Below the pieces are notes generated by a model. The model saw nothing but the letters and a program-made list of their open reading frames with translations. It searched no databases and had not been told where the DNA came from. Made by a program: the position numbers and the translations under genes. From Gammaproteobacteria bacterium (GTDB lineage: Bacteria; Pseudomonadota; Gammaproteobacteria; Eutrophobiales; Eutrophobiaceae), in assembly GCA_003645215.1 (NCBI GenBank), contig QNEM01000102.1, positions 1 through 7,282 of the forward strand: DNA of 7,282 bases. The letters are read 5' to 3'. This document shows positions 6,714-7,282 of this stretch, in pieces (positions within the stretch are counted from its first letter, which is position 1; the number at the start of each line of letters is the position of its first letter).

Positions 6714-7073
6714 TGGTGGAGGCGGCGGGAGTTGAACCCGCGTCCGCAAGTACTCTGCCTTCGGCTCTACATGTTTATTCTATCTATTAATTTAGCCCTA
6801 CATTACCCGATAGACAGGGAAAACGTAGAGCGAGTTCGGATAAGTTTTAACGAATCCACACCGAACATGCTTCATCGCGATCTTATATGAGTCGACCCCG
6901 GTTATCTGAGCGTATAAGCACACATCAGGCCGAGGGCACTATGCTGGTTATTAAGCAGCTAGGGCGTAGTTGTCGTCGTTGGCAACTATAGTGTTGTAGT
7001 CAGATTTACGAGGAAACTACACCTCGACATGCACCTCAGGTTTCGCTACCCACGTCGAAGCCAATACGCCCCC
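6714..7073 (-). ncRNA. ssrA: Transfer-messenger RNA (tmRNA)
   Basis: A one-piece tmRNA of 360 bases that rescues ribosomes stalled on broken messages and marks the unfinished protein for degradation, working with SmpB. The tRNA-like ends pair as GGGGGCG (7067-7073) with CGCCTCC (6718-6724), with the alanine-type G-U at the third pair, and the T arm CGGGTTCAACTCCCG precedes the encoded ACCA. The tag reading frame lies in the middle. The gene follows smpB on the same strand by 70 bases, has its own TATAAT box, and ends at a strong terminator. Its 3' end is a classic target for island integrases in related bacteria; the sequence just beyond is repeat-rich here. Confidence 0.98.
6951..6983 (-). 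other. tmRNA tag reading frame
   Basis: Ten codons from GCC at 6981-6983 encode ANDDNYALAA, followed by tandem TAA stops at 6951-6953 and 6948-6950. The C-terminal LAA is the degradation signal read by ClpXP. ANDDNYALAA differs from the enteric ANDENYALAA by one residue and fits a gammaproteobacterium. Confidence 0.96.
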
Positions 7074-7101
7074 GTGGTTTTAAAGCCATTGGTAATTTCA
7101 G

Positions 7102-7107
7102 ATTATA
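7102..7107 (-). promoter_or_regulatory. -10 box of ssrA
   Basis: A consensus TATAAT lies 28 bases before the mature tmRNA 5' end, leaving room for a short leader removed by RNase P. No good -35 hexamer is seen at 16-18 bases. Confidence 0.65.
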
Positions 7108-7143
7108 CGATATGCGTGTATGAGAAGACAGGGACAAAAAAGT

Positions 7144-7282
7144 TCAACTACGGATCTTTAATAGTCTTTGTTTTTCCCGTTTCCAGTCTTTTTCCTTGTT
7201 GGCTGCGCGTTTGTCATGGGCTTTCTTGCCCTGGGCAACACCAATCTCAAGTTTGACCAGGCCATGTTTCCAGTAAAGTGCT
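7144..7282 (-). CDS. smpB: SsrA-binding protein SmpB (5' partial)
   Basis: The last 45 codons and stop of SmpB; the start lies beyond the window. The visible sequence contains KHGLVKLEIGVAQGKKAHDK, which is the end of the beta-barrel with the conserved GKK-x-x-DKR region, followed by the basic tail (KEKDWKREKQRLLKIRS) that becomes helical and fills the mRNA channel downstream of the decoding site. SmpB binds the tRNA-like part of tmRNA and takes the place of a codon-anticodon interaction during trans-translation. The gene sits directly upstream of ssrA on the same strand, a common arrangement in gammaproteobacteria, so the protein and its RNA partner are encoded together. Confidence 0.96.
   Translation of the reverse strand, partial: ALYWKHGLVKLEIGVAQGKKAHDKRAANKEKDWKREKQRLLKIRS

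Noticed and set aside
6522..6749. 75-codon minus-strand frame across the ssrA 3' end
   Set aside because: It begins inside ssrA, crosses the terminator and runs into the hairpin cluster; there is no ribosome binding site and no family resemblance.
6705..6890. Open frame with WWRRRELNPRPQVLC
   Set aside because: It is antisense translation of the tmRNA 3' end, not a gene.

Overview
The window looks like a piece of a gammaproteobacterial chromosome of moderately low G+C. The clearest evidence is at the right edge: the 3' end of smpB followed on the same strand by a one-piece ssrA (tmRNA) whose tag reads ANDDNYALAA. A tRNA-Ala and a DUF2784 membrane protein are also ordinary proteobacterial genes. 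No species can be named from the sequence alone.

Layout: (1) 1-1544, minus strand: a membrane-anchored CHASE4-type sensor with an intact GGDEF domain and the beginning of an EAL domain, cut by the window edge. (2) 1661-3061, plus strand: an outer-membrane beta-barrel resembling the alginate-export porin family, divergent from the c-di-GMP gene across a 116-base gap. (3) 3082-3530, minus strand: a DUF2784 gene with tRNA-Ala(CGC) only 4 bases behind it. (4) 3531-6713, an accessory-looking, AT-rich segment: an unrecognised protein with a PD-(D/E)XK nuclease-like signature (3720-4538), a small single-RRM RNA-binding protein (4597-4845), and on the opposite strand a class II Fic protein (5045-6262). 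(5) 6682-7282, minus strand: smpB, ssrA and the ssrA terminator.

The accessory segment is punctuated by three copies of one short repeat whose core is GGGGYCGGAGTGA. The copies at about 3661 and 4901 are in inverted orientation and bracket the nuclease-like/RRM gene pair; the copies at 4901 and 6428 are in direct orientation and bracket fic. The fic upstream region also carries a 12-base unit (ACAAAKAACYGG in the direction of the gene) in two tandem clusters on either side of a possible promoter, which suggests dedicated regulation.

How the genes may work together: the sensor and porin may share a divergent control region, but nothing in the sequence proves it. smpB and ssrA form the trans-translation ribosome rescue system. 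The nuclease-like protein, the RRM protein and Fic have no proven link. Their position between a tRNA and the 3' side of ssrA (a well-known island insertion region), together with the repeats, makes a small defence or toxin-like accessory island plausible. No integrase or transposase is visible.
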